Origin: Alginatibacterium sediminis
Lineage (GTDB): Bacteria; Pseudomonadota; Gammaproteobacteria; Enterobacterales; Celerinatantimonadaceae
NCBI RefSeq assembly: GCF_003610775.1
Contig: NZ_RAQO01000008.1
Coordinates: 248,001-312,000 of the forward strand
Length of the DNA stretch: 64,000 nt
Direction of reading: 5' to 3'
Under the pieces are notes generated by a model. It did not search any database, was not told the DNA's origin, and saw only the letters and a program-made list of their open reading frames with translations. How positions within the stretch are numbered: the first letter of the stretch is position 1; each line of letters opens with the position of its first letter. The position numbers and the translations under genes were made by a program. This document shows positions 42,466 through 51,900 of this stretch, piece after piece.

Positions 42466-43475
42466 TTAACCAAGGTTCCTGCACTTAGAATAAGCAATAC
42501 AGCTTCTAAATCACTGTGACGGACAGCTGCTTGTGCTTGCTCTACGACTAAAGGTTTAGCGTGGATAGCAATGCCTAAACCTGCAGTTTGCATCATCAGT
42601 AAATCATTAGCGCCGTCACCGACAGCAACAGTATGAGAGTTGGGAATCTCACATTGCGTAGCCCATTTTGCTAAGGCTGTTGCTTTGGCTTTAGCATCGA
42701 CAACGTCGCCTTGAACCTTACCGCTTAGTTTTCCTTGGTCTATCTCTAACTCATTGGCATAAACAAAATCGAAACCATGGGCTTGTTGTAGGGCTTTAGC
42801 AAAGTAGGTGAAGCCACCAGATGCAATCGCGGTTTTCCAACCATGTTGCTGTAGGGCCTCGAGAAGTAGTTCCAGTCCCGGCATCAAAGGCATATTATTC
42901 GCAACCTCTTGCAGGATAGACTCAGGGGCACCTTCAAGTAATGCTACGCGCTGACGTAAGCTTTGCTCAAAGTCAATTTCACCACGCATAGCCGCTGCCG
43001 TTACTGCGCTGACCTTCTCACCTACACCAGCTAATCGCGCAATCTCATCAATACACTCAATTTGTATGGTTGTGGAGTCCATATCCATAACTAATAGACC
43101 AGGTGTATCCAGATCGGGCAAGTTGCCAAGAATCACCGCATCTAACTCCGACTTACTGCGTAACAATTTAGTTTTTAGTTCTTCAGTTGACGCACTAGTT
43201 TGGACTAAAACTGCCGTATGGCCTGCAATAGTTGCGCTTTGGTGACAATAGTTTTGATACGCATATAGCTCTAGGTCATCCCAAAGTTTTTCCAAATGCT
43301 CAAACGCAATTTGGGGGGCCCAAATAAGCAGGTATTGGCTTAAGCCCAAGGTCTCTATTTGTGCTTTATGGTCAGCATTCCAAAAGCCATGAAGCGCTTG
43401 TTTTTGTCCCCACACAGCAAGCTTACTATCGAAAGTATTGGGGGCCTGAAATTCCAAAATGCTTCTCCTTGTCAT
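42462..43475 (-). CDS. serB: Phosphoserine phosphatase
   Basis: A 337-residue HAD enzyme that makes serine from phosphoserine. The catalytic motif is LVMDMDSTTIQIECIDEIA, the serine-containing motif IASGGFTYF, and the last motif AVGDGANDLLMM. The N-terminal part (about 1-110) is a divergent regulatory region. The ATG at 43475 has no ribosome site, while AAGGAG inside the frame lies seven bases before a TTG at codon 7 (43457), so that TTG may be the true start. It is divergent from ytjB, as in E. coli. Confidence 0.95.
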   Translation of the reverse strand: MTRRSILEFQAPNTFDSKLAVWGQKQALHGFWNADHKAQIETLGLSQYLLIWAPQIAFEHLEKLWDDLELYAYQNYCHQSATIAGHTAVLVQTSASTEELKTKLLRSKSELDAVILGNLPDLDTPGLLVMDMDSTTIQIECIDEIARLAGVGEKVSAVTAAAMRGEIDFEQSLRQRVALLEGAPESILQEVANNMPLMPGLELLLEALQQHGWKTAIASGGFTYFAKALQQAHGFDFVYANELEIDQGKLSGKVQGDVVDAKAKATALAKWATQCEIPNSHTVAVGDGANDLLMMQTAGLGIAIHAKPLVVEQAQAAVRHSDLEAVLLILSAGTLVN

Positions 43476-43579
43476 AGTTAGTCATCGTCACGATAAACGA
43501 AAACCTTCCAATTTGCGATCCGTGATTGCATCTCAAACTTAAGGTACACTGATTTTACTTTTGCGATAAGGGTTCTCTT

Positions 43580-44272
43580 TTGGCGACTAAGTTACGGCGT
43601 GGCTATTTTTTTAAACAAATTTTCCAATTGCTACTTGCGTTGGCCTGTGCGGCAGCGGCGACTGCGCTTTTCAACACCTTACGCAATGATGTTGAGTCCA
43701 TCGTGGCACATCAAATTGAATTGCTGTCGCGCTCTGTAAGTTCAATGGCCGCTCTTAATTTAGAGAACGCACTTAAGGAAGACAATCAAGAACAGCTAAC
43801 TAGTTTAATCAATGTCATTAACAGCGAATACTATATTTTCGATGCAACAATCTATAATGCCATTGGAGAAGTAGTCGTAAGTTCCGACTTAAATTTGCCA
43901 TTAGAAGATATGCTTGCTATTGAAGGGGCAGCGCAAACACCGATTACAGGCTTAGGTCGCTCACAATATGTCGCTGAAATACGCGAAGACAATGGCGATA
44001 ATATGGGTTTCTTGCGAATCACTGTGGAGACTCAGCTGCTTGAATCCGAAGCGACTGCGCTTATCGACCGCGACCAGCAACTCTTGTATTTAATAGTTGG
44101 GCTAGCTGTTATTGTTGGCTTTTTATTGACTCGTACTCTTTCACTGAAACGTCGTTGGGGGAGTATTAGCCGCCAAGAAGCAAAACAAACTCAGTCCGGT
44201 CAGGCAAGCCAGTTTGTTAACGCGCTGGCTAGCCGCAGTAAAAACACTGACACAAATGAAGAAGCGCCTTAA
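43580..44272 (+). CDS. YtjB/AhpA-family membrane protein
   Basis: A 230-residue inner-membrane protein with a span near the N-terminus (FFKQIFQLLLALACAAAATA), a periplasmic domain of about 130 residues (ELLSRSVSSMAALNLENALK, YYIFDATIYNAIGEVVVSSD) and a second span (LLYLIVGLAVIVGFLLT). This layout, and its position divergent to serB, match E. coli YtjB (Smp). The start is TTG with AAGGG seven bases before it; no ATG is available upstream in frame. The exact function is unknown. Confidence 0.88.
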   Translation: MATKLRRGYFFKQIFQLLLALACAAAATALFNTLRNDVESIVAHQIELLSRSVSSMAALNLENALKEDNQEQLTSLINVINSEYYIFDATIYNAIGEVVVSSDLNLPLEDMLAIEGAAQTPITGLGRSQYVAEIREDNGDNMGFLRITVETQLLESEATALIDRDQQLLYLIVGLAVIVGFLLTRTLSLKRRWGSISRQEAKQTQSGQASQFVNALASRSKNTDTNEEAP

Positions 44273-44283
44273 CGGCGCTTCTT
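44259..44283. terminator. Bidirectional hairpin between ytjB and deoD
   Basis: AAGAAGCGCC and GGCGCTTCTT form a perfect 10-bp stem with a five-base loop that contains part of the ytjB stop codon. It lies between convergent genes and is GC-rich, so it can end both transcripts. The T-run after it is short. Confidence 0.75.
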
Positions 44284-44308
44284 GTAATTGCTAATCAATT
44301 TTTCGACC

Positions 44309-45013
44309 CTAAATCAGTGAATCTAGTGTCATCACGATCATATCGTTAAAGGTTAACTGACGCTCTTCAGAGCTAGTTGCTTCACCGGTTCGAATATGGT
44401 CAGAAATAGTAACCACACACAGCGCAGCTTTACCACATTCTGCTGCAACACCGTATAAGCCTGCAGCTTCCATTTCAACGGCATACACATTAAGTTGCTC
44501 AAGTACGTCAAACATTTGTGGATCAGGTGTATAGAACAAATCAGCTGAGAAAATGTTCCCAACTTTGACATCAATACCATGTTTTTCGGCACTATCTACT
44601 GCATTACGCAACAATTGGTAATCAGCAATTGCAGCAAAGTCATGGCCTTTAAAGCGGCTACGGTTTACTTTGGAGTCAGTACAAGCCCCCATACCAATAA
44701 TGACATCACGGACTTTAATCTTCTCGTTTACCGCACCAGCACTACCCACACGAATAATGTTTTCAACGCCATATTCCGTATACAGTTCTTTCGCATAAAT
44801 GGAACAGCTTGGAATCCCCATTCCTGAACCCATAACCGAAATTCGCTTCCCTTTGTAAGTACCGGTAAAACCTAGCATGTTACGTACGTCAGTCACTTGA
44901 ACCGCATCGTCCAAAAACGTTTCTGCGATGTATTTAGCGCGCAAGGGATCGCCAGGGAAAATTACGGTTTCGGCGAAATCGCCAGGTTTAGCATTAATAT
45001 GTGGTGTCGCCAT
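44309..45013 (-). CDS. deoD: Purine nucleoside phosphorylase (E. coli type)
   Basis: A 234-residue hexameric phosphorylase that splits purine (deoxy)nucleosides into base and (deoxy)ribose-1-phosphate. Typical blocks are [31 protein letters not shown] and [19 protein letters not shown]. The length matches E. coli DeoD. It is last in the order add-deoC-deoA-deoB-deoD and is separated from deoB by 63 bp holding a terminator-like hairpin, so its level may be lower. Confidence 0.97.
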   Translation of the reverse strand: MATPHINAKPGDFAETVIFPGDPLRAKYIAETFLDDAVQVTDVRNMLGFTGTYKGKRISVMGSGMGIPSCSIYAKELYTEYGVENIIRVGSAGAVNEKIKVRDVIIGMGACTDSKVNRSRFKGHDFAAIADYQLLRNAVDSAEKHGIDVKVGNIFSADLFYTPDPQMFDVLEQLNVYAVEMEAAGLYGVAAECGKAALCVVTISDHIRTGEATSSEERQLTFNDMIVMTLDSLI

Positions 45014-45034
45014 TGAGGCATCTCCTTAACAAAT

Positions 45035-45068
45035 AAAAAAATGGGGCCAACGATATAGTCAAACCCCA
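45035..45068 (-). terminator. Terminator-like hairpin between deoB and deoD
   Basis: On the minus strand TGGGG and CCCCA pair across a 17-base loop and are followed directly by seven T residues, then AAGGAG and deoD. This resembles an intrinsic terminator inside the operon. It could attenuate deoD, or deoD may have its own promoter. Confidence 0.6.
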
Positions 45069-45076
45069 ATTGAGAT

Positions 45077-46306
45077 CTACGCTTGAATAATACTGGTACC
45101 ATAGTCAAGTTTAGGAAGGTCTAAAAATTGCGCTAAGCTTTGCCCAATATCTGCAAATGTGTCACGCAAACCAACATCTTCGGCTTCCAGTGATGGTCCA
45201 TAAAATATCACTGGGATATGTTCTCTGGTGTGATCTGTACCGGGCCAGGTAGGGTCGCAACCATGGTCTGCAGTGAGCACGACAACATCGTCAGGTCCTA
45301 ATTTGGCTAATAACTCAGGGATGCGCGTGTCAAAGTATTCCAGCGCTTTCGCATAGCCAGAAACATCGCGACGGTGTCCGTAGCTTGAGTCAAAATCAAC
45401 AAAGTTAGTAAAAATGATGGCATCTTTATCGCTAGTACTGGCTCGTTCCATTTCGGCTAGCGTTAAATCAAATAAACCTTCAAGGCCAGTTGCTTTTACT
45501 TTGCGAGTAATGCCTTGATGAGCGTAGATATCAGCAATTTTACCAATACTGACCACTTCTCCACCGGCTTGCTCCATTTTATCAAGCAAGGTAGGAGCTG
45601 GAGGCAGAACCGAGTAATCACGACGATTACCGGTACGCTCAAAGCTGCTTTTGTCTTTACCCACAAAAGGACGCGCTATCACCCGGCCTATATTGTATTC
45701 GTCACATAATTCTCGGGCTAACTCGCACAAACTCAGCAAACGCTCTAAACCAAAGCTTTCTTCATGAGCAGCAATCTGAAAAACACTATCGGCGGAGGTG
45801 TAGAAAATTGGCTTACCCGTAGCAAGATGCTCTTCACCAAGGCGGTCCAAAATCTCAGTACCGGAAGCGTGGCAATCCCCTAAATATCCGTCCAAGCCAG
45901 CTTTTTCAACTAAAGCATCGAGTAAGGCTTTTGGAAAACTATTGGTTTTGTCACTAAAGTAACCCCAATCAAAGAGTACCGGTACGCCAGCGATTTCCCA
46001 GTGACCACTTGGCGTATCCTTGCCGCTGGACATTTCTTGAGCATAACCATACTTACCTATTGGATTTACACTTGGATCAAGTCCCGGTGGAAAAACACCA
46101 CCACTACCAGCACATGCAGCGCCAAAACCCAAGCGATTAAGGTTTGGGATATTCAAGGGGCCACTACGACCTTGTTCAGCTTTACCTTGGGCACAATACT
46201 CAGCGATATGAAGCATGGTATTTGAGCCAACATCACCAAACTTGTCGGCGTCACGACTTGCGCCAATCCCGAAGGAATCCAGCATCAAAATTATTGCTCT
46301 TTTCAT
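45077..46306 (-). CDS. deoB: Phosphopentomutase
   Basis: A 409-residue metalloenzyme of the alkaline-phosphatase superfamily that interconverts (deoxy)ribose-1-phosphate and -5-phosphate. It starts [19 protein letters not shown], has [15 protein letters not shown], and ends with the metal site [20 protein letters not shown]. It shares an operon with deoA and deoD and links the phosphorylases to deoC. GGAG before the ATG comes right after a small hairpin. Confidence 0.97.
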   Translation of the reverse strand: MKRAIILMLDSFGIGASRDADKFGDVGSNTMLHIAEYCAQGKAEQGRSGPLNIPNLNRLGFGAACAGSGGVFPPGLDPSVNPIGKYGYAQEMSSGKDTPSGHWEIAGVPVLFDWGYFSDKTNSFPKALLDALVEKAGLDGYLGDCHASGTEILDRLGEEHLATGKPIFYTSADSVFQIAAHEESFGLERLLSLCELARELCDEYNIGRVIARPFVGKDKSSFERTGNRRDYSVLPPAPTLLDKMEQAGGEVVSIGKIADIYAHQGITRKVKATGLEGLFDLTLAEMERASTSDKDAIIFTNFVDFDSSYGHRRDVSGYAKALEYFDTRIPELLAKLGPDDVVVLTADHGCDPTWPGTDHTREHIPVIFYGPSLEAEDVGLRDTFADIGQSLAQFLDLPKLDYGTSIIQA

Positions 46307-46317
46307 TATACTCTCCT

Positions 46318-46334
46318 GTAATGCTAAGCATTAC
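46318..46334 (-). repeat. Small hairpin in the deoA-deoB spacer
   Basis: GTAATGCTAAGCATTAC is a 7-bp perfect stem with a three-base loop, lying directly before the AGGAG ribosome site of deoB on the minus strand. It may tune translation or mRNA decay. There is no U-tract, so it is not a terminator. Confidence 0.4.
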
Positions 46335-46342
46335 TTTGTTGC

Positions 46343-47668
46343 TCAGCTTACGATCTGTTGTACCAAAGGCTGAACTTTCATCGTCTCAGCACTTGAACTA
46401 ACTGTTACCGCACTTTGCGCTCGTTGCGCCGCGTTTGACCAGTCATCTTCAGATTGTGCATGCACGCTCATTAGAACATCACCAGCTTCAATATATTGTC
46501 CCAATTCAGGACACTGACTGATGCCAACACTATGGTTAATTGGTGCGTCTGGAATACTTCGTCCACCGCCTAGCGCCACAACACACAGCCCTATTTCTCG
46601 GCTATCAATACCCGTCACAAAACCAGATTGCTGAGCGATAACTGGTTTAACAACATTTGCCGTTTTTAGGTAGCGCTCTGGTTTTTCGAATAGGTCTGAC
46701 GGTCCACCTAATGCGTGCACCATTTTTGCAAAGCGTTCAGCCGCTTTCCCGCTATCAATGCTGAGAGATAAGGCTGCATGCGCTTGTTCAGCAGAACTGT
46801 ATAAGCCACATTGAACGAGTAATTGGGTAGCTAAAGCGAACGTTAACTGATCGGCACGACTACCTTTATGTTGACCTTGTAGATATTCCAAAGCCCAAGA
46901 TATTTCTAATGCGTTTCCAGCGCTAGCAATTAAAGGCTGGTTCATATCACTTATAATAGCACTGCAAGGGCATCCTGCTGCTTTACTTACGCTAACAATG
47001 CTTTTAGCTAAAGCTTGTGCGTCTTGCGTTCTACGCATAAATGCACCATTGCCAGTTTTGACATCCATGACTAGTGCATCTAAACCTGCCGCCAGTTTTT
47101 TACTAAGGATTGAAGCGGTAATCAACGGAATGGAGTCCACCGTTGCAGTTACATCACGAATCGCATACAAACGTTTGTCGGCCGGGGCTAGTGATTGCGT
47201 TTGACCAATAATCGCAACCCCAACATCTTTCACGATGCTTTGAAAGCTCTGACGATCCGGGATCACGTTATAACCAGCTATTGATTCAAGTTTATCTAAG
47301 GTGCCGCCGGTATGGCCTAAACCACGTCCTGAAATCATTGGCACATATGCGCCACAAGCAGCCAACATAGGGCCCAGCATCAAGGAAACAAGATCCCCCA
47401 CGCCGCCGGTTGAGTGTTTATCAATGACAGGGCCATTGAGCTGATAGTCTTTCCAGCTAATAGTTTCGCCGCTATCTCGCATAGCCAATGTTAGTTGGGC
47501 ACTCTCGTCGGTATTCATCCCTTGAAAATATATGGCCATGGCTAATGCGCCTACTTGGGCATCGCTAATTGAATGGTCGCTAATCCCGCTTACCAAAGAC
47601 TGTATGTCTTTTAAGCTTAATATGTTTCCATTGCGCTTGTGGGCAATTAATTCTTGAACCAGACTCAT
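46343..47668 (-). CDS. deoA: Thymidine phosphorylase
   Basis: A 441-residue enzyme that splits thymidine and deoxyuridine. The family signature is clear: DKHSTGGVGDLVSLMLGPML, SGRGLGHTGGTLDKLESIAG, and ALVMDVKTGNGAFM. AGGAAG precedes the ATG. It follows deoC after 9 bp, so the two are co-transcribed. The length equals that of E. coli DeoA. Confidence 0.97.
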   Translation of the reverse strand: MSLVQELIAHKRNGNILSLKDIQSLVSGISDHSISDAQVGALAMAIYFQGMNTDESAQLTLAMRDSGETISWKDYQLNGPVIDKHSTGGVGDLVSLMLGPMLAACGAYVPMISGRGLGHTGGTLDKLESIAGYNVIPDRQSFQSIVKDVGVAIIGQTQSLAPADKRLYAIRDVTATVDSIPLITASILSKKLAAGLDALVMDVKTGNGAFMRRTQDAQALAKSIVSVSKAAGCPCSAIISDMNQPLIASAGNALEISWALEYLQGQHKGSRADQLTFALATQLLVQCGLYSSAEQAHAALSLSIDSGKAAERFAKMVHALGGPSDLFEKPERYLKTANVVKPVIAQQSGFVTGIDSREIGLCVVALGGGRSIPDAPINHSVGISQCPELGQYIEAGDVLMSVHAQSEDDWSNAAQRAQSAVTVSSSAETMKVQPLVQQIVS

Positions 47669-47677
47669 AAAAGCTTC

Positions 47678-48448
47678 CTAGTAGCCGGCTTTCGCTTGGG
47701 CGTCTCGCCCTTCAATGGTTGCTTCCAATGAAGCCAACAAGGACGATGCGCCAAATCTAAAGTGCTCTGGACTCAACCATTGTTCGCCAAGTAACTCGCT
47801 GGCCATATCCAAATAAACTTTGGCTTGCTCAGCTGACTTAACCCCACCAGCGGCTTTAAATCCACAGCTAGGGTTTAACTCTGCAATCACTTGCAGCATA
47901 ACTTTGGCCGCTTCAGGTGTTGCATTTACGGGGACTTTACCGGTTGAAGTTTTGATGAAATCAGCTCCAGCTTTGATACAAATTTCACTGGCTTGGCGGA
48001 TTAGCTCAGGCGTTTTCAGCTCACCACTTTCAATAATGACTTTAAGTTTTACCGCGTCACCACAGGCTTCTTTACAAGCTTTTACCAGCTCAAAACCAAT
48101 ACTAGAATTGCCATCTTTGAGAGCTCGCCAAGGGAAAACCACATCAACTTCGTCTGCGCCATAAGCAACAGCTGCTCGTGTTTCGGCTACCGCAATAGCG
48201 ATGTCGTCATCTCCCCAAGGGAAATTAGTAACCGTGGCAATTTTAAGATCGGCTGCGCCAAGTTCACGAAGCACCTTACGTGCATGCGGAATAAATCGCG
48301 GATAAATACAAATAGCAGCAACCTCTCCGATTTGAGTACTCGCTTTTTGGCAAAGCTGAGTCACGACTTCACGAGTATCGTCATCGTTTAAGGTGGTTAA
48401 ATCCATGTAGCTTAAAGATTGCTTAGCAACCGCAATTAAATCTGACAT
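47678..48448 (-). CDS. deoC: Deoxyribose-phosphate aldolase
   Basis: A 256-residue class I aldolase that cleaves deoxyribose-5-phosphate to acetaldehyde and glyceraldehyde-3-phosphate. The Schiff-base lysine lies in [17 protein letters not shown], and the second conserved lysine in [16 protein letters not shown]. It starts [20 protein letters not shown] like the E. coli protein. It lies 17 bp from add. Confidence 0.97.
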   Translation of the reverse strand: MSDLIAVAKQSLSYMDLTTLNDDDTREVVTQLCQKASTQIGEVAAICIYPRFIPHARKVLRELGAADLKIATVTNFPWGDDDIAIAVAETRAAVAYGADEVDVVFPWRALKDGNSSIGFELVKACKEACGDAVKLKVIIESGELKTPELIRQASEICIKAGADFIKTSTGKVPVNATPEAAKVMLQVIAELNPSCGFKAAGGVKSAEQAKVYLDMASELLGEQWLSPEHFRFGASSLLASLEATIEGRDAQAKAGY

Positions 48449-48465
48449 CTAAATCTCCAAAATTA

Positions 48466-49470
48466 TTAAGTTAACTTTTTAGCAATCAATTGGCGGCGCT
48501 CAGCGTCGCTCAAAAATGCCATATTGAGTCCATTGCGCTGCAAAGTACTAATTTGTTCTTGGTTTAAAGCTAATCCGTCACTGGCTGCTGCAATACGATA
48601 CTCATGTTGAATATCAATGGCGCTAACGCCAGGGTCATCGGTATTTAAGCCCACACATAAACCTTGCGCTAAAAACTGTTTTATAGGGTGAACGGCATAG
48701 TTAGCAACGGTAGAGGTATGTAAATTACTGGTTGGACACGACTCCATGCCTATTTGATGAGTGAGTAAATACTGCATGAGAGCTGGGTCTTCAATCGCTC
48801 TAACGCCATGACCAATACGCTGAGCACCTAATAGATTAATCGCGTTCCAAATACTTTGAGGGCCATCGGCTTCACCAGCATGTATCGTTATATTCAAATC
48901 ACTGTTGCGTAAAGGTTTAAATAGCTCTTCAAACATAGGAGCCGGTTTGCCTAGTTCGTCGCCGGCCAAATCAATCGCGACAATATCGTTTTTATGGTTA
49001 AGCAAAGCCTCAAGTTCAATTTTGCATGCTTCTAGGCCAAACGAGCGCGACAAAATACCGATCAGTTTAACCGGAACATCAAATTGTTTACTGGCACTAG
49101 CTACGCCATCAATCACAGCTGCCACGACATCACTTGGATTCAGACGATGGCTCATTGCCATATAAGCTGGGCTAAAGCGCAACTCCGCATAATCCAAACC
49201 GCTGGTAACAATATCTTCAACGTTCTCGAATGCAACACGGTAAACAGCATCTAAATCGGCAAGCACACCGACCATTAAATCCAATTTAGATAAAAAACTA
49301 ACCAAATCTGCCTCGACACCCTGCACCTGTATTAACGGTGCGAGATCGCTGACATTCGCAACTGGAAGTTTTATTGCGTGCTGTTGCGCCAATTCCCAAA
49401 CGGTATTCACCCGAATATTTCCATCAAGATGGCGATGTAAATCTACAAGGGGTATTGAAGTATCAATCAA
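48466..49470 (-). CDS. add: Adenosine deaminase
   Basis: A 334-residue zinc enzyme that turns (deoxy)adenosine into (deoxy)inosine. It has the metal motif [13 protein letters not shown], the [15 protein letters not shown] active-site block, and [20 protein letters not shown] place the start at a TTG at 49470: AAAGGA lies seven bases upstream and the protein then begins [17 protein letters not shown], matching the length and wording of E. coli Add (333 residues). An ATG 13 codons upstream has no ribosome site and would add a foreign tail. It is the first gene of the deo operon and feeds purine salvage. Confidence 0.95.
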   Translation of the reverse strand: MIDTSIPLVDLHRHLDGNIRVNTVWELAQQHAIKLPVANVSDLAPLIQVQGVEADLVSFLSKLDLMVGVLADLDAVYRVAFENVEDIVTSGLDYAELRFSPAYMAMSHRLNPSDVVAAVIDGVASASKQFDVPVKLIGILSRSFGLEACKIELEALLNHKNDIVAIDLAGDELGKPAPMFEELFKPLRNSDLNITIHAGEADGPQSIWNAINLLGAQRIGHGVRAIEDPALMQYLLTHQIGMESCPTSNLHTSTVANYAVHPIKQFLAQGLCVGLNTDDPGVSAIDIQHEYRIAAASDGLALNQEQISTLQRNGLNMAFLSDAERRQLIAKKLT

Positions 49471-49546
49471 AAAACATTCCTTTGGTCGCTTGTCAAAACA
49501 TAGGTTCACTATAAGTGTAGTCTGACTTAGTGGTGTTAATGACTTA

Positions 49547-49589
49547 ATTCTATGGGCAGAACTTCACCTCAATTGTGATTCGCATCACA
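49547..49589 (-). promoter_or_regulatory. CRP-dependent promoter of add-deoCABD
   Basis: TGTGATTCGCATCACA at 49574-49589 is a CRP site with a perfect TGTGA-N6-TCACA. On the minus strand TAGAAT (49552-49547) lies where a class II promoter with CRP centred near -41.5 expects its -10 box, giving a start near 49540. A second -10-like TATAGT lies closer to add, so two promoters, as in E. coli deo, are possible. CRP control of deo genes is known in E. coli. Confidence 0.75.
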
Positions 49590-49614
49590 AAAATAAATAC
49601 TATTGCATGCAAAA

Positions 49615-50970
49615 ATGAACTCACTTACCTCATGTGTTTACTGTTCAATGCCTAGCCTGTATTTCAATTGTTGTAAAAACCCTTACTGCCTTAATTTTGC
49701 CAAGGCACATAGTCAGTCTTATCACTATCCGAGCTATCAGTTAGGGTACGCCGCACTACATTGTGAACGCTGCGATAGCTACCCTCCTCTAGTTGACGAG
49801 TCTGCAATTTTGCAATTACTCGAGCCACTAATGCTGAGGCAATTAACGCAGGATAAAATTTGCGACTGCCCAGATCAGCTTTGGTATAAGCAGCCTATAA
49901 AGCTGCAATCTTATGGTTCAACAACTTCAGGTAGGCCAAGATACCGTTGCCCACAATGTTTAAAAGTCAGCTGTAAAACTAAACTGGAGTTTAAGCAGCT
50001 CGAGCCAATTCTAGAACGCATTGTTAACCCTAACTTGCCCGATAGCACCACAAACCCTAAGCTCAATTATCAACGCCTCTCCCTTTTAGATAGTGCTTTA
50101 CAAGGCTTCGCCCAAGATTTGGAGCGCCCGCTTCTTCAAGAAAACAATCAATGGGAGCTCTATACCCAAGGTCAACAATTGGAGCCCAGCAATACAGTAA
50201 AGCTTTGGGGCTTCTTAACGTGTGAATCAAAAAGTGGCTATAGTCTTATCCTTCATCACAATTGCGCTAAGCCTCATGTAAAACTGGCCCCATTAGACCC
50301 TGTGAACAAAAGTAGCGTGATTAAAACTCAGGCAGATGGCAACGCACTGACTCAAATTAAGGATCGTTATTCACAGATATTTCAACGCCAACATTTCGAA
50401 GACTTACAGTATGGAGCGAATAAAGGCCTTCGCGAATCGATACTTATTCCCGCTGCTGTATTGGCCTATGCTCATTTTGTAATTGTAGACAAAGTGTTTT
50501 CAGGAGCTGGAAACATACGCCACTACTTGGATCATGATAGCTGTTTACGTGGCGCCGCATTAATTGCGCATGCTAAACGTATCCAACAGCACCAACTAGA
50601 GTTGTACTACTTCTTGAATATCATGCAAAGTGAGCAAAGCTTGTCAGCCGAAGGAAGTTCCGTCGGTTGGTGGCGAGATCGATGGTATCCAAGCCCTACC
50701 GGAGCCCTTTGCCCTATCACGGTCGATCATCTCCTACATGCGCCTCATCCGGGCATTCAACACGCCGCACGGTTTTTTACTCATTTGAATCACAAACTCC
50801 CCCATGGGATTAGCCGCCTAAAAACCTTAAACCAGCATCTCAATATTCAACGTGTCATCTACAACTTTTGCGAGGTCGGCCCAGAAGGAACAACGGCTGC
50901 TATGCGACTAGGTCTTTATAATAGAGTTTTGACTTGGCGAGAATTATTAGGTTTAAGCTGCAACGCATAA
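49615..50970 (+). CDS. Zinc-ribbon, degenerate transposase-like protein of unknown function
   Basis: A protein of about 451 residues that I do not recognise firmly. The N-terminus has several CxxC pairs (CVYC, CCKNPYC, CERC, CDC) and a zinc ribbon followed by a basic block (TTSGRPRYRCPQCLKVSC), like the ribbons of IS1-type transposases. The middle part starts KLWGFLTCESKSGYSLILHH, which has the first-strand look of a DDE/RNase H domain, but the expected Asp is absent. No inverted repeats or target duplications were seen at the edges. It begins only 26 bp from the CRP site, with no ribosome site. A domesticated transposase relative is the best guess; function unknown. Confidence 0.7.
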   Translation: MNSLTSCVYCSMPSLYFNCCKNPYCLNFAKAHSQSYHYPSYQLGYAALHCERCDSYPPLVDESAILQLLEPLMLRQLTQDKICDCPDQLWYKQPIKLQSYGSTTSGRPRYRCPQCLKVSCKTKLEFKQLEPILERIVNPNLPDSTTNPKLNYQRLSLLDSALQGFAQDLERPLLQENNQWELYTQGQQLEPSNTVKLWGFLTCESKSGYSLILHHNCAKPHVKLAPLDPVNKSSVIKTQADGNALTQIKDRYSQIFQRQHFEDLQYGANKGLRESILIPAAVLAYAHFVIVDKVFSGAGNIRHYLDHDSCLRGAALIAHAKRIQQHQLELYYFLNIMQSEQSLSAEGSSVGWWRDRWYPSPTGALCPITVDHLLHAPHPGIQHAARFFTHLNHKLPHGISRLKTLNQHLNIQRVIYNFCEVGPEGTTAAMRLGLYNRVLTWRELLGLSCNA

Positions 50971-51047
50971 CGCTGATTAATCGAAGAAACTGGAGACCAG
51001 TGTCGAATGTGTTTATGCTAAGGCTTCGCTCGTTTTGGATAAGTAAT

Positions 51048-51827
51048 ATGCCTTGGTTTGATACACACTGCCACTTAGACTTTGACGCATTTAGTACTGA
51101 TTTTCCTCAGTTCTTAACCCAATTCAAAAACGCGGGAATAACGCGCTTATTGGTACCGAGTGTCTCGCGCAGCAATTGGCAAAACGTTTTGAAATTAAAC
51201 ACCAAGCAGGAGATTTCAATAGCGCTAGGTTGTCATCCTTGTTTTTTACCCAGCAGTGAAAAAGAACTCACAACTGAGCTTTTCGACCTGCAAACAATAT
51301 GCTTAGAGCATCAACAACAGATCGTGGCCATCGGTGAATCAGGATTCGACGGCCGCTTTCCCGAGTCAGAGGCTCAGCAACTTTTGGCATTCGAAAGTCA
51401 GATCCTCTTAGCTAAGCAACTAAAACTACCGTTGATCGTGCACAGTGTTCGTAAACACGCCCTCACCTATGAGCGACTAAAGCAACACAACTTTGACCAA
51501 GGCGGCGTGATCCACGCTTTTAGTGGCAGTTACCAACAAGCAAAACAATTTGTAGACCTCGGTTTCAAAATTGGTATAGGCGGCACAATTACCTGGCCTC
51601 GAGCCCAAAAAACAATCAAGGCAGTTAGTAAACTACCGATCGATAGCCTGGTACTGGAGACTGACGCTCCTGATATGCCTCTTTTTGGCATGCAGGGCAT
51701 CGACAACAGCCCTTTGAATCTACCTAAAATATTCCATGCTTTGCACGCTATAAGATCCGAACCGCAAGATCAGCTAAAACAGCATCTTTGGCAAAATAGC
51801 CTAGACGTTTTTAGATTAAACGAGTAG
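51048..51827 (+). CDS. TatD-family metal-dependent hydrolase (DNase-like)
   Basis: A 259-residue TIM-barrel hydrolase. It starts MPWFDTHCHLDFDAF with the first HxH metal pair; the other ligands lie in AIGESGFDGRF, LPLIVHSVRKHA and VIHAFSGSYQQAKQFVDLGF, and the last Asp in VLETDAPDMPLFGMQG. The start is the ATG at 51048, with GGA eight bases upstream; the longer frame from 50934 overlaps the previous gene and has no site. Family members are 3'-5' exonucleases or aminoacyl-tRNA quality-control hydrolases. It is a recurrent neighbour of the deo block. Confidence 0.92.
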   Translation: MPWFDTHCHLDFDAFSTDFPQFLTQFKNAGITRLLVPSVSRSNWQNVLKLNTKQEISIALGCHPCFLPSSEKELTTELFDLQTICLEHQQQIVAIGESGFDGRFPESEAQQLLAFESQILLAKQLKLPLIVHSVRKHALTYERLKQHNFDQGGVIHAFSGSYQQAKQFVDLGFKIGIGGTITWPRAQKTIKAVSKLPIDSLVLETDAPDMPLFGMQGIDNSPLNLPKIFHALHAIRSEPQDQLKQHLWQNSLDVFRLNE

Positions 51828-51849
51828 TCACGAGGATAAATTCTTTATT

Positions 51850-51864
51850 TGATAATGATTATCA
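51850..51864 (+). promoter_or_regulatory. Fur box
   Basis: TGATAATGATTATCA is a perfect 7-1-7 Fur motif. The CTATAGTAAT stretch 18 bases downstream offers a -10 element, then AGGAG lies before an ATG at 51901. Fur would sit on the promoter and block it when iron is plentiful. Confidence 0.8.
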
Positions 51865-51900
51865 TTTAAACTCTATAGTAATCCACTAGGAGTCTTTGTG

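Noticed and set aside
49603-50970. Complete insertion sequence around the zinc-ribbon gene.
   Set aside because: No terminal inverted repeats or target-site duplication were found at either edge, and the surrounding gene order is conserved.
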